Positions 23,725 to 32,105 of a stretch of DNA of 59,206 nucleotides are shown piece by piece. The translations under genes and the position numbers were made by a program. A model generated the notes under the pieces. That model made no database searches, was not told the DNA's origin, and worked only from the letters and a program-made list of their open reading frames with translations. Numbering within the stretch: position 1 is the first letter of the stretch; every line of letters begins with the position of its first letter. The DNA comes from an uncultured Novosphingobium sp. Lineage in GTDB: Bacteria > Pseudomonadota > Alphaproteobacteria > Sphingomonadales > Sphingomonadaceae. The stretch is from NCBI GenBank assembly GCA_937864195.1, contig CALMJG010000006.1, positions 1 to 59,206 of the forward strand. Reading direction: 5' to 3'.

Positions 23725-24697
23725 GGCATTCCTTCGCGAACAGGTCTTCAGGCTGCAACCGGCGCGGCGACAGGCCCTGCTCATGGTGATAGCGCAGGAA
23801 AGTGTCCAGCACCGCCCGGTTGCGCTCCAGCCCATAAGGCCACCAGTCATCGCCCAGCAGGCCGCGCGCCTGCTCCACCGCCGCGACCTGCCAGGGCAGC
23901 ATGGTCTTGAGCGATGCGGTGACCAGCAGTTCCTCCGCGACCCGTGCCTTGGCCTCGACGAAGGCCTTGTACAGCGCGCGGGCGGCCCAGCGGTTGGCCT
24001 CGTAGACATCGCGGCGCATCGCCACCACGTGCATGATCGGGAACAGGCCGGTGCGGCGGTAATAGTCCTGCTCCACGCCGACGAAATCGGGGAACAGGCG
24101 GCGTACGTCATCGGGGCGGGTATAGAAGGTGCTGGGAATGCGCGCGGTGTGGAGTGCGTCGATCTCGCCATCGGCCAGCATCTGCGACAGGGTCTGGTCC
24201 GGCCCGATCGGCACGACCCTGAACTGCGCGGGCAGGTCCAGCTTCAGCTTCTCCTCGCGCCCGGTCTGCTCCTCGCCGCCGGTGTAATAAGTGACGCTGG
24301 CGGGATCGACGCCGTATTCGTCGGCCAGCACGCCCCTGATCCAGACCGGCGCGGTCATCTGGTACTCGGGCACGCCAATCCGCTTGCCGACCAGGTCCTG
24401 CGGGCGTTCGATTCCGCTCTTGGCCGAGACGAAGATGCAGCCGTGGCGGAACATCCGGCTGGGGAACACGGGCAACGCGACGAAGGTCGGATCGGGCCGC
24501 GAGAGGGAAACGCAGTAGGATGACAGCGACATTTCCGCCGCGTCGAATTCCCGGTGGCGCAGCATCCGGAAGAAGGTTTCCTCCACCTCCAGCACCTGCA
24601 GGTTGAGGTCGATCCCGTCGGGCCGCACCGTGCCATCGGCCAGCGCCTGGGTGCGATCGTAGTTCCAGCAGGCAAGGGAAAGCGGCAGACGGGTCAA
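23705..24697 (-). CDS. 4,5-dihydroxyphthalate decarboxylase-like protein (Pht5 type)
   Basis: Protein of 330 residues with the periplasmic-binding-protein fold but no signal peptide, as in Pht5/OphC. It matches the remembered Pht5 pattern closely: LPLSLACWNYDRTQALADG, VEETFFRMLRHREFDAAEMS, GKRIGVPEYQMTAPVWIRG, YYTGGEEQTGR, VPIGPDQTLSQMLADGEID and DDWWPYGLERNRAVLDTFLRY. Pht5 decarboxylates 4,5-dihydroxyphthalate to protocatechuate. The TTG start has AAGGA 7 nt upstream. It sits 11 nt after the dehydrogenase and overlaps marR2. Automatic annotation often calls such proteins ABC substrate-binding proteins, which the missing signal peptide argues against. The true substrate could be another ortho-dihydroxy aromatic acid. 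Confidence 0.82.
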   Translation of the reverse strand: MTRLPLSLACWNYDRTQALADGTVRPDGIDLNLQVLEVEETFFRMLRHREFDAAEMSLSSYCVSLSRPDPTFVALPVFPSRMFRHGCIFVSAKSGIERPQDLVGKRIGVPEYQMTAPVWIRGVLADEYGVDPASVTYYTGGEEQTGREEKLKLDLPAQFRVVPIGPDQTLSQMLADGEIDALHTARIPSTFYTRPDDVRRLFPDFVGVEQDYYRRTGLFPIMHVVAMRRDVYEANRWAARALYKAFVEAKARVAEELLVTASLKTMLPWQVAAVEQARGLLGDDWWPYGLERNRAVLDTFLRYHHEQGLSPRRLQPEDLFAKECLEEFRI

Positions 24698-24708
24698 GGG
24701 CAGGTCCT

Positions 24709-25854
24709 TCAGATAAGGTCGGTCAGGAGATCGGCGGGGGCGACATCATGCCCCTCGCGCGCGGAGAGCAGGATCGCGTGGCACACGGCGAGCGTTTCCA
24801 GCCCCCAGCGGCCATCGAGCAGGGGCGGCGCGACGCCCTCCACCGCGCGGACGAAGGCCTCGGCCACGTTCCAGCGCTGCACTGGAGGCAGCGACGCGGG
24901 CATGGCGCGCGCGCCGTCGTTACTATGGACGATCACCCCGTCGGGGGTCAGTTCCAGATCGGCCTGCTCGCACAGCGCAACCAGCGAGCCGAGATGTTCA
25001 TGGTGCTTCGGGCGCGGCACCTCAGGCCAGCCGGCGGCGAAGGTCCGCGCGGCCTTGGCCCCTGCCTCGTCGCCCCGGCCCAGCGCGGCGCGGGTGCGCG
25101 CATGAGCAGTCAGCGGCTTGACCGCGCCCAGTTCCCCCACCCATCCGGCCAGGGCGTCGCTGTCATACCGGGCCATGCCCGAATAGGTGAGCGAGGCCGC
25201 AGCGCCGCTGGCGAAGGTCAGCAGCGCGGTAAAGGCGCCCTCGCTCCCGCGCCCGCCCCAGCCGCCGGTCCAGGCGCTGACCGAGGCGACCGGGCTCAGC
25301 GCAAGGCGCCGTGCCATGTCGATCTGGTGAGTCGCCTGGCTGAACACCACGCCCCCGCCCTGTGCCGTGTCCAGCTCTGCCGCGCGGCGCGGGCGGTAGA
25401 GGAAATCGGTGAAGGCAAAGCCGTGAATCAGGCGCAGCGGCCCGGCCTCACCGCCCTCGATCAGGCTGGCAGCCAGTTCGACCGGCGGATCGTAACCGTG
25501 GCTTGGCCCGACCATCAGGACGGTCCCCGCCGCTTCCGCCGCGCGGACCATCGCCGCCGCATGGGCCAGCGAGACGGCCATCGGCTTTTCGACCAGCACG
25601 TGTTTGCCCGCGCGCGCGGCCATCACGGCATGGTCGGCGTGGAATTCATGCGGAGAGGCGACATAGACGGCATCGAACGCGCCCCAGTCCAGCAGGGTCT
25701 CGACCGAATCGAAACACAGCCCGCCAAACCCGGCCCGCGCCGCCGCTTGCGGATCGCAGCCCGCGACGATCTCCACGCCGGGATGCGTAGCAAAGGCAGG
25801 CACGGTCAGCATCGCCCCGCGCCCCAATCCCAGCACTGCCAGCCGCACGCTCAT
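24709..25854 (-). CDS. Gfo/Idh/MocA family oxidoreductase (phthalate dihydrodiol dehydrogenase-like, Pht4 type)
   Basis: NAD(P)-dependent dehydrogenase of 381 residues. The N-terminal Rossmann domain starts VRLAVLGLGRGAMLTVPAF, the family motif EKPMAV lies near residue 90, and the catalytic region is VVFSQATHQIDMAR. The C-terminal end LLDGRWGLETLAVCHAILLSAREG resembles Pht4. In phthalate catabolism Pht4 oxidises the cis-4,5-dihydrodiol to 4,5-dihydroxyphthalate. The order here (oxygenase divergent, then dehydrogenase, then decarboxylase) preserves the three consecutive steps. The start is ATG 25854. Inositol-type or sugar oxidation is the generic alternative, but the neighbours argue against it. 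Confidence 0.83.
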   Translation of the reverse strand: MSVRLAVLGLGRGAMLTVPAFATHPGVEIVAGCDPQAAARAGFGGLCFDSVETLLDWGAFDAVYVASPHEFHADHAVMAARAGKHVLVEKPMAVSLAHAAAMVRAAEAAGTVLMVGPSHGYDPPVELAASLIEGGEAGPLRLIHGFAFTDFLYRPRRAAELDTAQGGGVVFSQATHQIDMARRLALSPVASVSAWTGGWGGRGSEGAFTALLTFASGAAASLTYSGMARYDSDALAGWVGELGAVKPLTAHARTRAALGRGDEAGAKAARTFAAGWPEVPRPKHHEHLGSLVALCEQADLELTPDGVIVHSNDGARAMPASLPPVQRWNVAEAFVRAVEGVAPPLLDGRWGLETLAVCHAILLSAREGHDVAPADLLTDLI

Positions 25855-25902
25855 CCGCCTCTCCCGGCCTGCACCATAGCGCAGGGCGCTTGCGATGCAA
25901 AT

Positions 25903-25920
25903 TACTTCGCATTAGAAGTA
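25903..25920. promoter_or_regulatory. inverted repeat in the oxygenase/dehydrogenase divergent promoter
   Basis: TACTTC-N6-GAAGTA lies in the 94-bp gap between the divergent Gfo/Idh and Rieske genes. It contains TTAGAAG, half of the MarR-type motif, but is not a full match. Candidate operator only. Confidence 0.45.
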
Positions 25921-25948
25921 TTGCAGATCACCACGGAGTCCCGCTGCC

Positions 25949-27211
25949 ATGACCCCTCGCCAGAACGATCTCCTCTGCCGCGTCGAAGGCGATGCACCGA
26001 TGGGCAAGGTCATGCGCCGCCACTGGCTGCCGGTCTGCATGAGCGAGGAAGTGGCAGAGCCCGACGGCACCCCGCGCCGCGCCCGCCTGCTGGGCGAGGA
26101 CATGGTGGTGTTCCGCGACACGCAAGGCCGCGTCGGCGTGCTGGATGAACGCTGCCCCCACCGCCGCGCCTCGCTGGTCTATGGCCGCAACGAGGAATGC
26201 GGGCTGCGCTGCCTTTACCACGGCTGGAAGTTCGACGTGGAGGGCAAGGCGGTCGACCTCTCGTCCGAACCGGCGGACGCGAAATTGCAGCACACCATGC
26301 GCACCCGCGCCTATCCGGTGCGGGAAGCGGGCGGCTTCGTCTGGGCGTGGCTGGGCGATCCCGAAAATCCCGCTCCGTTCGACCCGCCGGTCTGGGCCAA
26401 GGCCCCGGCAGACAAGATCGCGATCATGAAGATCCACGGCGCCTGCAACTGGGCGCAGGTGCTGGAAGGGGCGATCGATTCGGCCCATTCCAGCAGCCTC
26501 CATTCCACCAACATGCCCACCGCGCCGGATGTCAGCAGCTCGACCGCGACCGACAGCGCCTGGCTGCGCCCCTCTGCCGACAAGTCGCCCCGGCTGGAGG
26601 TGGAGCGCACCCCCTACGGCTTCCGCTATGCCGCGATCCGCAAGCCGATCCACAATCCCGAAAGCCAGGACTACGTGCGCACCACCCTGTTCGCCGCACC
26701 GTTTTCGGTGATGATCCCCCCGACCGACCGCTATCGGCTCAACCAGATGCTGGTGCCGGTCGATGATACCAACTGCATGTTCTACTGGATCGCCTGGCAC
26801 GAGACCAAGGGCATCACGGCCCAGGCCTGGCGCAGCTTCTGCGATGCCGTGCCGGGGGTGGACGTGGACCCGGTGACCTACCGCAAGGTTCGCAACCTCG
26901 AAAACGATTACCTGCAGGACCGCGCGAAGATGAAGGCCGGGGATTTCACCGGGATCACCGGCATTCCCACGCAGGACATGGCGATGTGGGAATCGATGGG
27001 GCCAATCGCGGACCGCAGCCATGACAAGCTGGGATCGAGCGACCGGGCTATTGTCGAATTCCGCAAGATCATGCTTCAGCAGGCGATGGAGGCAGACAGC
27101 GAACCGCCGGCGAAGACCTGGCGCAACGCCGATCTGTTCACTTTCGAAGGCATGGTCGCCAAACAGGACGACTGGCGCGAGGTGCGCCCGGAGGCACCCG
27201 TGCCCGCCTGA
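25949..27211 (+). CDS. Rieske aromatic ring-hydroxylating oxygenase, large subunit (phthalate 4,5-dioxygenase / O-demethylase group)
   Basis: Oxygenase of 420 residues. The Rieske [2Fe-2S] ligands are C69 and H71 (ERCPHRR) and C88 and H91 (CLYHGW). The mononuclear iron site is D177-x2-H180-x4-H185 in EGAIDSAHSSSLHS. The opening TPRQNDLLCRVEGDAPMGKV is typical of the group with phthalate 4,5-dioxygenase and LigX-type O-demethylases, which work as homo-oligomers without a beta subunit. It is divergent from dehydrogenase and decarboxylase genes matching the next two phthalate steps. No ferredoxin or reductase gene is in the window, so electrons must come from elsewhere. Phthalate, an isomer or a methoxylated diacid are candidate substrates. 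Confidence 0.88.
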   Translation: MTPRQNDLLCRVEGDAPMGKVMRRHWLPVCMSEEVAEPDGTPRRARLLGEDMVVFRDTQGRVGVLDERCPHRRASLVYGRNEECGLRCLYHGWKFDVEGKAVDLSSEPADAKLQHTMRTRAYPVREAGGFVWAWLGDPENPAPFDPPVWAKAPADKIAIMKIHGACNWAQVLEGAIDSAHSSSLHSTNMPTAPDVSSSTATDSAWLRPSADKSPRLEVERTPYGFRYAAIRKPIHNPESQDYVRTTLFAAPFSVMIPPTDRYRLNQMLVPVDDTNCMFYWIAWHETKGITAQAWRSFCDAVPGVDVDPVTYRKVRNLENDYLQDRAKMKAGDFTGITGIPTQDMAMWESMGPIADRSHDKLGSSDRAIVEFRKIMLQQAMEADSEPPAKTWRNADLFTFEGMVAKQDDWREVRPEAPVPA

Positions 27212-27341
27212 AACACTTGCGAACAGCCCGTCCCCTCATGGGATGGACTGGGGTGGGGGCCGCGCCGTTTGCAAGCAACCCGGAGGCGGCGCGCGTCCCC
27301 ACCCAACTTCCCGGCCCCGCCCTACCCTGTCACACTCGCCA

Positions 27342-27374
27342 GCTAGGCCGCCGCGCCGCTTGGCGGCACCTAGC
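27342..27374. other. imperfect inverted repeat before acyl-CoA synthetase 2
   Basis: GCTAGG-CCGCC pairs with GGCGG-CA-CCTAGC (2-nt bulge) just upstream of the ribosome site of the gene at 27392. It lies in a 180-nt gap that is otherwise G/C tracts with no ORF of interest. It may be an operator or an mRNA leader hairpin. Confidence 0.4.
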
Positions 27375-27391
27375 GTGCAGGGAGACGTGCC

Positions 27392-28975
27392 ATGGAACCG
27401 GACTGGAAGAACCTGCCTGCGCCCACTTTCGGCGAAGTGATCCGCGAACACGCGCGTGAGCGCGGCCAAGCCATCGCCCTGCGCTATGGCGACCGCACCA
27501 CCACCTATGCCCAGTTCGACGCGCTGACCGACCGGATCGCCCATGCCCTGCTGCGCGAAGGCCAGCCGGGGGACCGGATCGCCTATCTCGGAAAGAATTC
27601 CGACGTGGCTGTGGCGCTGATCCTTGGCGCGGCCAAGGCTGGCATGGTGCTGGTGCCGGTGATCTGGCGGCTCGCCCCGCCCGAGATCGCCTATATCCTG
27701 TCCGACAGCACTGCCGGCCTGCTGTTCGTGGACCATGAACTCGCCGATCAGGCCGCCGCGATCGAAGGCCTGACCGCCCGCGTGATCCAGACCGAGGGCG
27801 AAGTGGCACAGCCCGGCTGGACCGGGTTCGATGCCTGGCTGGGCGATGCGCCCGGCAGCCCGCCCGCGCTTGAGGTCGATGCCGACCAGGCGCTGCTGCA
27901 GATTTACACCTCCGGCACCACCGGGCGGCCCAAGGGCGCGGTGTTGAGCCATGCCAACGCCACCCGCTACCGCAAGGTCATCAAGGATTCCGGCATTGAA
28001 TGGCTCAGCTCCGATCCGGGCGAGACGGCGTTGCTCGCCATGCCCTTCGGCCATATCGCCGGGGCGGGCCAGGCGCTGCTGATCCTGCAATCGGGCGGAG
28101 AGATGATCATCCACCGCGAATTCGATCCCGGCGCGACGCTGGAAGCGATCGAGGCGCATGGCCTGCGCCGCCTGTTCCTCGTCCCCGCCGCGCTGCAGAT
28201 CATGCTGGCGCACCCGAAGGCGGCGACCACCGATTTCTCCAGCCTCGGCTATTTCTCCTACGGCGCGAGTCCCATTCCCGTGCCGCTGCTGGAGGCCGGG
28301 ATCGCGCGACTGGGCTGCCAGTTCATGCAGGTCTACGGCATGACCGAGACCTGGGGCGGCGTCGTCGCCCTGCCGCCCGAGGATCACGACCCCGCCCGCC
28401 GCCACCTCCTCTCCTCTGCCGGCAAGGCGATGCCGGGGGTGGAACTGCGCATTCGCGGGACGGACGGGCAGCTGCTCGGCCCCGGCGAGACCGGCGAGGT
28501 GGAGGTGCGCTCGCCCTCGAACCTGCTCGGCTACTGGCAGCTGCCGGAAGCAACCCGCGCGGTCCTGTCGGACGATGGCTGGCTCAAGACCGGCGATGCC
28601 GGGATGCTGGACGCAGAGGGCTATCTCTACATCCAGGACCGCATCAAGGACATGATCATCACCGGCGCGGAAAACGTCTATCCGGCCGAGGTCGAAAGCG
28701 TGATCTATGGCCACCCGCAGGTGGCCGACGTCGCGGTGATCGGCGTGCCGGATGCCAGGTGGGGCGAGGCGGTGAAGGCCATCGTCGTCCCCGCCCCCGG
28801 CACCCAGCCCGATCCGGCGGAAATCATCGCCTGGGCGAAGGAGCGGCTTGCGGGCTTCAAATGCCCCAAGTCAATCGACTTTATCGACGTCTTGCCCCGC
28901 AATCCTTCGGGCAAGATCCTGCGGCGCGAATTGCGTGAGCCCTTCTGGGCCGGATACGAGCGGAGAGTGAACTGA
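27392..28975 (+). CDS. AMP-dependent acyl-CoA synthetase/ligase 2
   Basis: Adenylate-forming CoA ligase of 527 residues. The P-loop is IYTSGTTGRPKGAVL, then YGMTETWGG, LKTGDAGML, the hinge DRIKDMIITGAENVYP and the catalytic lysine in NPSGKILRRELREPF. GGGAGA precedes the ATG. The small acyl-CoA dehydrogenase starts one base after its stop codon (29-kb region), so the two proteins probably act in sequence: activation of a carboxylic acid, then alpha,beta-dehydrogenation. It follows the Rieske gene on the same strand after 180 nt. It is clearly paralogous to ligases 1 and 3 of this window. Substrate unknown. Confidence 0.88.
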   Translation: MEPDWKNLPAPTFGEVIREHARERGQAIALRYGDRTTTYAQFDALTDRIAHALLREGQPGDRIAYLGKNSDVAVALILGAAKAGMVLVPVIWRLAPPEIAYILSDSTAGLLFVDHELADQAAAIEGLTARVIQTEGEVAQPGWTGFDAWLGDAPGSPPALEVDADQALLQIYTSGTTGRPKGAVLSHANATRYRKVIKDSGIEWLSSDPGETALLAMPFGHIAGAGQALLILQSGGEMIIHREFDPGATLEAIEAHGLRRLFLVPAALQIMLAHPKAATTDFSSLGYFSYGASPIPVPLLEAGIARLGCQFMQVYGMTETWGGVVALPPEDHDPARRHLLSSAGKAMPGVELRIRGTDGQLLGPGETGEVEVRSPSNLLGYWQLPEATRAVLSDDGWLKTGDAGMLDAEGYLYIQDRIKDMIITGAENVYPAEVESVIYGHPQVADVAVIGVPDARWGEAVKAIVVPAPGTQPDPAEIIAWAKERLAGFKCPKSIDFIDVLPRNPSGKILRRELREPFWAGYERRVN

Positions 28976-28976
28976 C

Positions 28977-29972
28977 ATGGCCTCGCTGGACCTTGAACTG
29001 ACCGAGGCGCAGCAGATGCTGCTGGATGCGGTGCAGCGCTTGCTGGCCGACGTGGAGCAGCCGGACTGGCAGGCGCTCACCGCGCAGCTGGGCCTTGGCG
29101 CCCTGACCCTGCCGGAAGCAGCGGGCGGCTTTGGCGGCGGAGCGGCGGAAGTGGCGCTGGTGATGGCCGAACTCGGCCCGGCACTGGCCGGTGCCGACTG
29201 GCTGAGCCACGCGGCGGCCTGCGCCGCGCTGGGAGGAATCGCGCCGGACTTCGCCCTGCTGGACGATCTAGCCAGCGGCACGGCCCGCGCGGCGCTGGTC
29301 TGCGCCGCGACGGCGCAGGGCGCGCCCGAACTGGTGGCCGGCACGCGGCTGGAAGGCACCGCGCGGCTGGTCGCGGGCGCCGCCGGGGCCGATGTCTACG
29401 TGATTGCTTCAGGCGCTAGCCTCGCCGTGGTCCGCGCGGCCGCACCGGGCCTGACCCGCGAGGACCGCGCGCTGCATGATGGCACCCTTGCAGCCGATCT
29501 CCACTTCGCGGGCGTGGTGCCCGAAGTGGTGGCGAGCGGCGCGGCCCCGCTCGACCTCGTTCGGGCCGGACGCTGCGTCGAGGCGGTCGGCCTGATGCAG
29601 CGGATGCTGGCCGACACGGCGGACTACCTCACTCAGCGCCGCCAGTTCGGCGCCCCCATCGCCAGCTTCCAGGCCCTGCGCCACCGGCTGGCCGACATGC
29701 AGCTCTCCGCCCTTCAGGCCCAGGCGCTGACCGAACAGGCGGTCACCACGCTGGCCAGCGGGGACAACGACAGCGCGGTATCGCTCGCCGCTGCCTGCGT
29801 GGCGGTCCGCGACGCCGCCCGCGTGGTTGGTGAAGGCGCGGTCCAGCTCCACGGCGCGATGGGCCTGACCGAGGAACTGCGCCTCGGCGCGCGGTTCAAG
29901 CGGGTGCTGGCAATTGCGGCCGGGCTGGGCAGCGAAGCACAGGTGCTGGAGCGGTACGCGGCAGCGGCCTGA
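28977..29972 (+). CDS. acyl-CoA dehydrogenase family protein, short subunit
   Basis: Flavoprotein-fold subunit of 331 residues, shorter than the usual 380-400. It has the ACAD N-terminal helices (LTEAQQMLLDAVQRLLAD), a middle sheet domain and the C-terminal bundle with YLTQRRQFGAPIASFQALRHRLADM and VQLHGAMGLTEELRLG. It lacks the terminal YAGSNEIQ-type segment of its neighbour, so it probably acts as one half of a heteromeric dehydrogenase, as in steroid-type FadE pairs. ATG 28977 is one base after the ligase stop. The full-length partner candidate faces it at 30034-31164. Confidence 0.85.
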   Translation: MASLDLELTEAQQMLLDAVQRLLADVEQPDWQALTAQLGLGALTLPEAAGGFGGGAAEVALVMAELGPALAGADWLSHAAACAALGGIAPDFALLDDLASGTARAALVCAATAQGAPELVAGTRLEGTARLVAGAAGADVYVIASGASLAVVRAAAPGLTREDRALHDGTLAADLHFAGVVPEVVASGAAPLDLVRAGRCVEAVGLMQRMLADTADYLTQRRQFGAPIASFQALRHRLADMQLSALQAQALTEQAVTTLASGDNDSAVSLAAACVAVRDAARVVGEGAVQLHGAMGLTEELRLGARFKRVLAIAAGLGSEAQVLERYAAAA

Positions 29973-29992
29973 ACCTTCCTGCCTCTGCAAAG

Positions 29993-30013
29993 CCCCTCCC
30001 CGGCGGGGAGGGG
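29993..30013. terminator. hairpin between convergent acyl-CoA dehydrogenase genes
   Basis: CCCCTCCCC and GGGGAGGGG form a perfect 9-bp stem around GGC between genes ending at 29972 and 30034. No T run is seen. Possible bidirectional terminator. Confidence 0.5.
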
Positions 30014-30033
30014 TTCGGGTGGGGGCTTGGGGC

Positions 30034-31164
30034 CTAACCCAGCACCAGCCGCGAGATCAGGTCGCGCTGGATTTCGTTCGATCCGGCATAGATGCTGGCC
30101 GCGCGATCATTGAGGTAACGCGGCACCGCGACCGCCAGATCGGCGCGGGTCTGGCCATCGCCCCTCGCCCAGCCTTCCGGTCCCTCGATCTCGCAGGCCA
30201 GCACATCGAGCCGCTGCATCGCCTCGGTCCCCAGCACTTTCAGCACCGAGGCGTAGAGCGCGGGGCTGCCACCCGCGCCGCGCATCGCCTTCATTTCCAG
30301 CGCCTGGAGCGCGCGCAGGCTGACCGCCTCGCGGGTCAGGCGGGCGCTGAGCACCGCGTCCAGCCCGTCGCTGCGGCGCAGCTTGTCCAGCTTTTCGAGC
30401 AGCGGCGGCGCATACTTGCCGCCGCGCTCGAAGGTCAGGAGGTGCTTGGCGACCGACCAGCCCTCGTTCTCCGCGCCCAGCCGGTTCGCCTGCGGCACGC
30501 GCACGTCGTCGAAAAACACCTGGTTGAACTCGTGATCCCCGCCCAGCGTGCGGATCGGCTTCACGGTGATGCCGGGGCTGGCCATGTCGAGCAGCAGGAA
30601 GCTGATCCCGGCCTGCGGCTTGCCCTCGCTGGAGGTGCGCACCAGGCAGAACATGCGGTTGGCGAAATGGGCGTGGGTGGTCCAGATCTTGGAGCCGTTC
30701 AGCACATAATCATCGCCGTCCGGCACCGCGCGCAATTGCAGCGAGGCAAGGTCGGACCCGGCGCCGGGTTCGGAAAAGCCCTGACACCAGTAATCCTCGC
30801 CCGACAGGATGCGCGGCAGGTAGTGCGCCTTCTGCTCGGGCGTGCCGTAATGCATGATGACGGGCGCGACCATCTTCAGCCCCATCGGGGCGAGGCTGGG
30901 CGCCCCGGCGCGCGCGCATTCGGCGGCGAAGATGTAGCGCTGCATGTCGTCCCAGCCGGGGCCGCCATGCTCTGCGGGCCAGTCCGGCGCGGCCCAGCCG
31001 CGCGCGTGGAGGATCGCCTGCCACGGCAGCGTGACCGATGGATCGACGAACACGCTGGTCGCCCGCGCCGCGCCATCGCGCAGCTCGCCCGTCAGGTTGG
31101 CATCCAGGAAGTCGCGCACTTCGGCGCGGAATTCGGCAAGCGCGGTGTCGTTCAGCGTGTCCAT
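30034..31164 (-). CDS. acyl-CoA dehydrogenase family protein, full-length subunit
   Basis: FAD-dependent acyl-CoA dehydrogenase of 376 residues. It has the substrate/FAD motif YWCQGFSEPGAGSDLASLQ, the strand region YVLNGSKIWTTHAHFAN and the C-terminal DRAASIYAGSNEIQRDLISRLVLG. The start MDTLNDTALAEFRAEVRDFLD at 31164 is chosen because upstream codons encode unrelated Arg-rich sequence. It introduces a double bond next to a CoA thioester. It faces the short subunit gene across a hairpin, and a heteromer is possible even though the genes are convergent. A LuxR-type regulator gene lies upstream on the same strand. Confidence 0.88.
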   Translation of the reverse strand: MDTLNDTALAEFRAEVRDFLDANLTGELRDGAARATSVFVDPSVTLPWQAILHARGWAAPDWPAEHGGPGWDDMQRYIFAAECARAGAPSLAPMGLKMVAPVIMHYGTPEQKAHYLPRILSGEDYWCQGFSEPGAGSDLASLQLRAVPDGDDYVLNGSKIWTTHAHFANRMFCLVRTSSEGKPQAGISFLLLDMASPGITVKPIRTLGGDHEFNQVFFDDVRVPQANRLGAENEGWSVAKHLLTFERGGKYAPPLLEKLDKLRRSDGLDAVLSARLTREAVSLRALQALEMKAMRGAGGSPALYASVLKVLGTEAMQRLDVLACEIEGPEGWARGDGQTRADLAVAVPRYLNDRAASIYAGSNEIQRDLISRLVLG

Positions 31165-31213
31165 GCCTGCGATCCTGCCGCAGCATGGCTGCGGCGAAAA
31201 GCTGTCGTTTCCA

Positions 31214-31978
31214 TCAGGCCGCCCCGGCCCCGACATAGCCCAGCCCCGCTGCCAGCTGGATCGACTGCGCGCGGCCCGTCGCCCCCAGCTTGCCGGCCGC
31301 ATTGCGCAGGTGGAAGCGCACGGTGGAGACCGACAGGTCGAGGATCATGCCGATTTCCGCATCGGTCTTGCCCGACGCCGCCCAGCGCAGGCTCTGCACT
31401 TCGCGCCGGGTCAGGGTCTGCGGGATGGCGGCGTGGCGCGGGCGCCCGCGCGCCTCGTTGTGCGCCGCGATCAGCCGCAGCGCCAGCGCCTGAAGCCTGC
31501 CCGCGTGCTGCTCGAACACCCGCTCGATCCCGATTGGCTGGCTGGAACACCAGACGATCGCGCCGACCAGCCCGCGCGGCTGGTGGACCGGGGTGATGAT
31601 CGCGTCGCCAAGGTTGGGCGAGAGCAGTTCCGGCCGGCAATCGATCCCGTCCAGCAGCGCCGTCCTGCGCCAGGTGCCCAGCCGCCCCTGCGTGTAATAG
31701 AACGGATCGGCCACCAGCCGCGCGGCGGTGAGGAACGACACGTGCAGCGCCAGCCGCCGGTCGCGCCAGTAAGCATGGTCGGGATCGATCCAGCGGAACG
31801 TGGTTTCGGCATAGGGCCGCCCCTCTTCGTCCCCCATCGGCTCGGGATCGCCAAGATCGGCCTGGGCGGCGATGAAGGGCAGCCCCACTTCCTCGCCCGC
31901 CGCCTGCACAGCTGCGACCATGGCCGGAATCTCGGCCCAGCATTGCTGTCTGTTCTCGTTCACCCTCGCCCGTCCCAA
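31214..31978 (-). CDS. LuxR family transcriptional regulator
   Basis: Regulator of 254 residues. The C-terminal LuxR helix-turn-helix is LTRREVQSLRWAASGKTDAEIGMI followed by LDLSVSTVRFHLRNAAGKLGATGRAQSIQLA. The N-terminal 180 residues form an alpha/beta sensor domain resembling autoinducer-binding or GAF-like folds; no acyl-homoserine-lactone synthase gene is nearby, so it may be a solo receptor or sense a catabolite. The start is uncertain between TTG 31978 and GTG 31963. It is divergent from TonB receptor 3, with a long inverted repeat in the gap, and 49 nt upstream of the dehydrogenase gene. Control of both is inferred. Confidence 0.82.
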   Translation of the reverse strand: MGRARVNENRQQCWAEIPAMVAAVQAAGEEVGLPFIAAQADLGDPEPMGDEEGRPYAETTFRWIDPDHAYWRDRRLALHVSFLTAARLVADPFYYTQGRLGTWRRTALLDGIDCRPELLSPNLGDAIITPVHQPRGLVGAIVWCSSQPIGIERVFEQHAGRLQALALRLIAAHNEARGRPRHAAIPQTLTRREVQSLRWAASGKTDAEIGMILDLSVSTVRFHLRNAAGKLGATGRAQSIQLAAGLGYVGAGAA

Positions 31979-32043
31979 CCCTACCTGCCACGGATGACAG
32001 CTTTTTCCCGCGCGGCCCCGGATGTTTCCTCCGCCACGCTATT

Positions 32044-32083
32044 CTTGTTGCAAGGTTCGCACGAAGACGGGCTCTGCAACAAG
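32044..32083. promoter_or_regulatory. inverted repeat CTTGTTGCA-N22-TGCAACAAG before TonB receptor 3
   Basis: Perfect 9-bp arms at 32044-32052 and 32075-32083 are followed by GGGAGG and the ATG at 32106. It is either a regulator site (the divergent LuxR-type protein is the obvious candidate) or a leader-RNA hairpin upstream of the ribosome site. Confidence 0.55.
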
Positions 32084-32105
32084 CCTTTAGGGAGGATGGA
32101 GAGAG

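Noticed and set aside
23705-24697. ABC transporter substrate-binding protein
   Set aside because: There is no signal peptide or permease/ATPase partner, and the motifs match Pht5-type decarboxylases, which share the fold.
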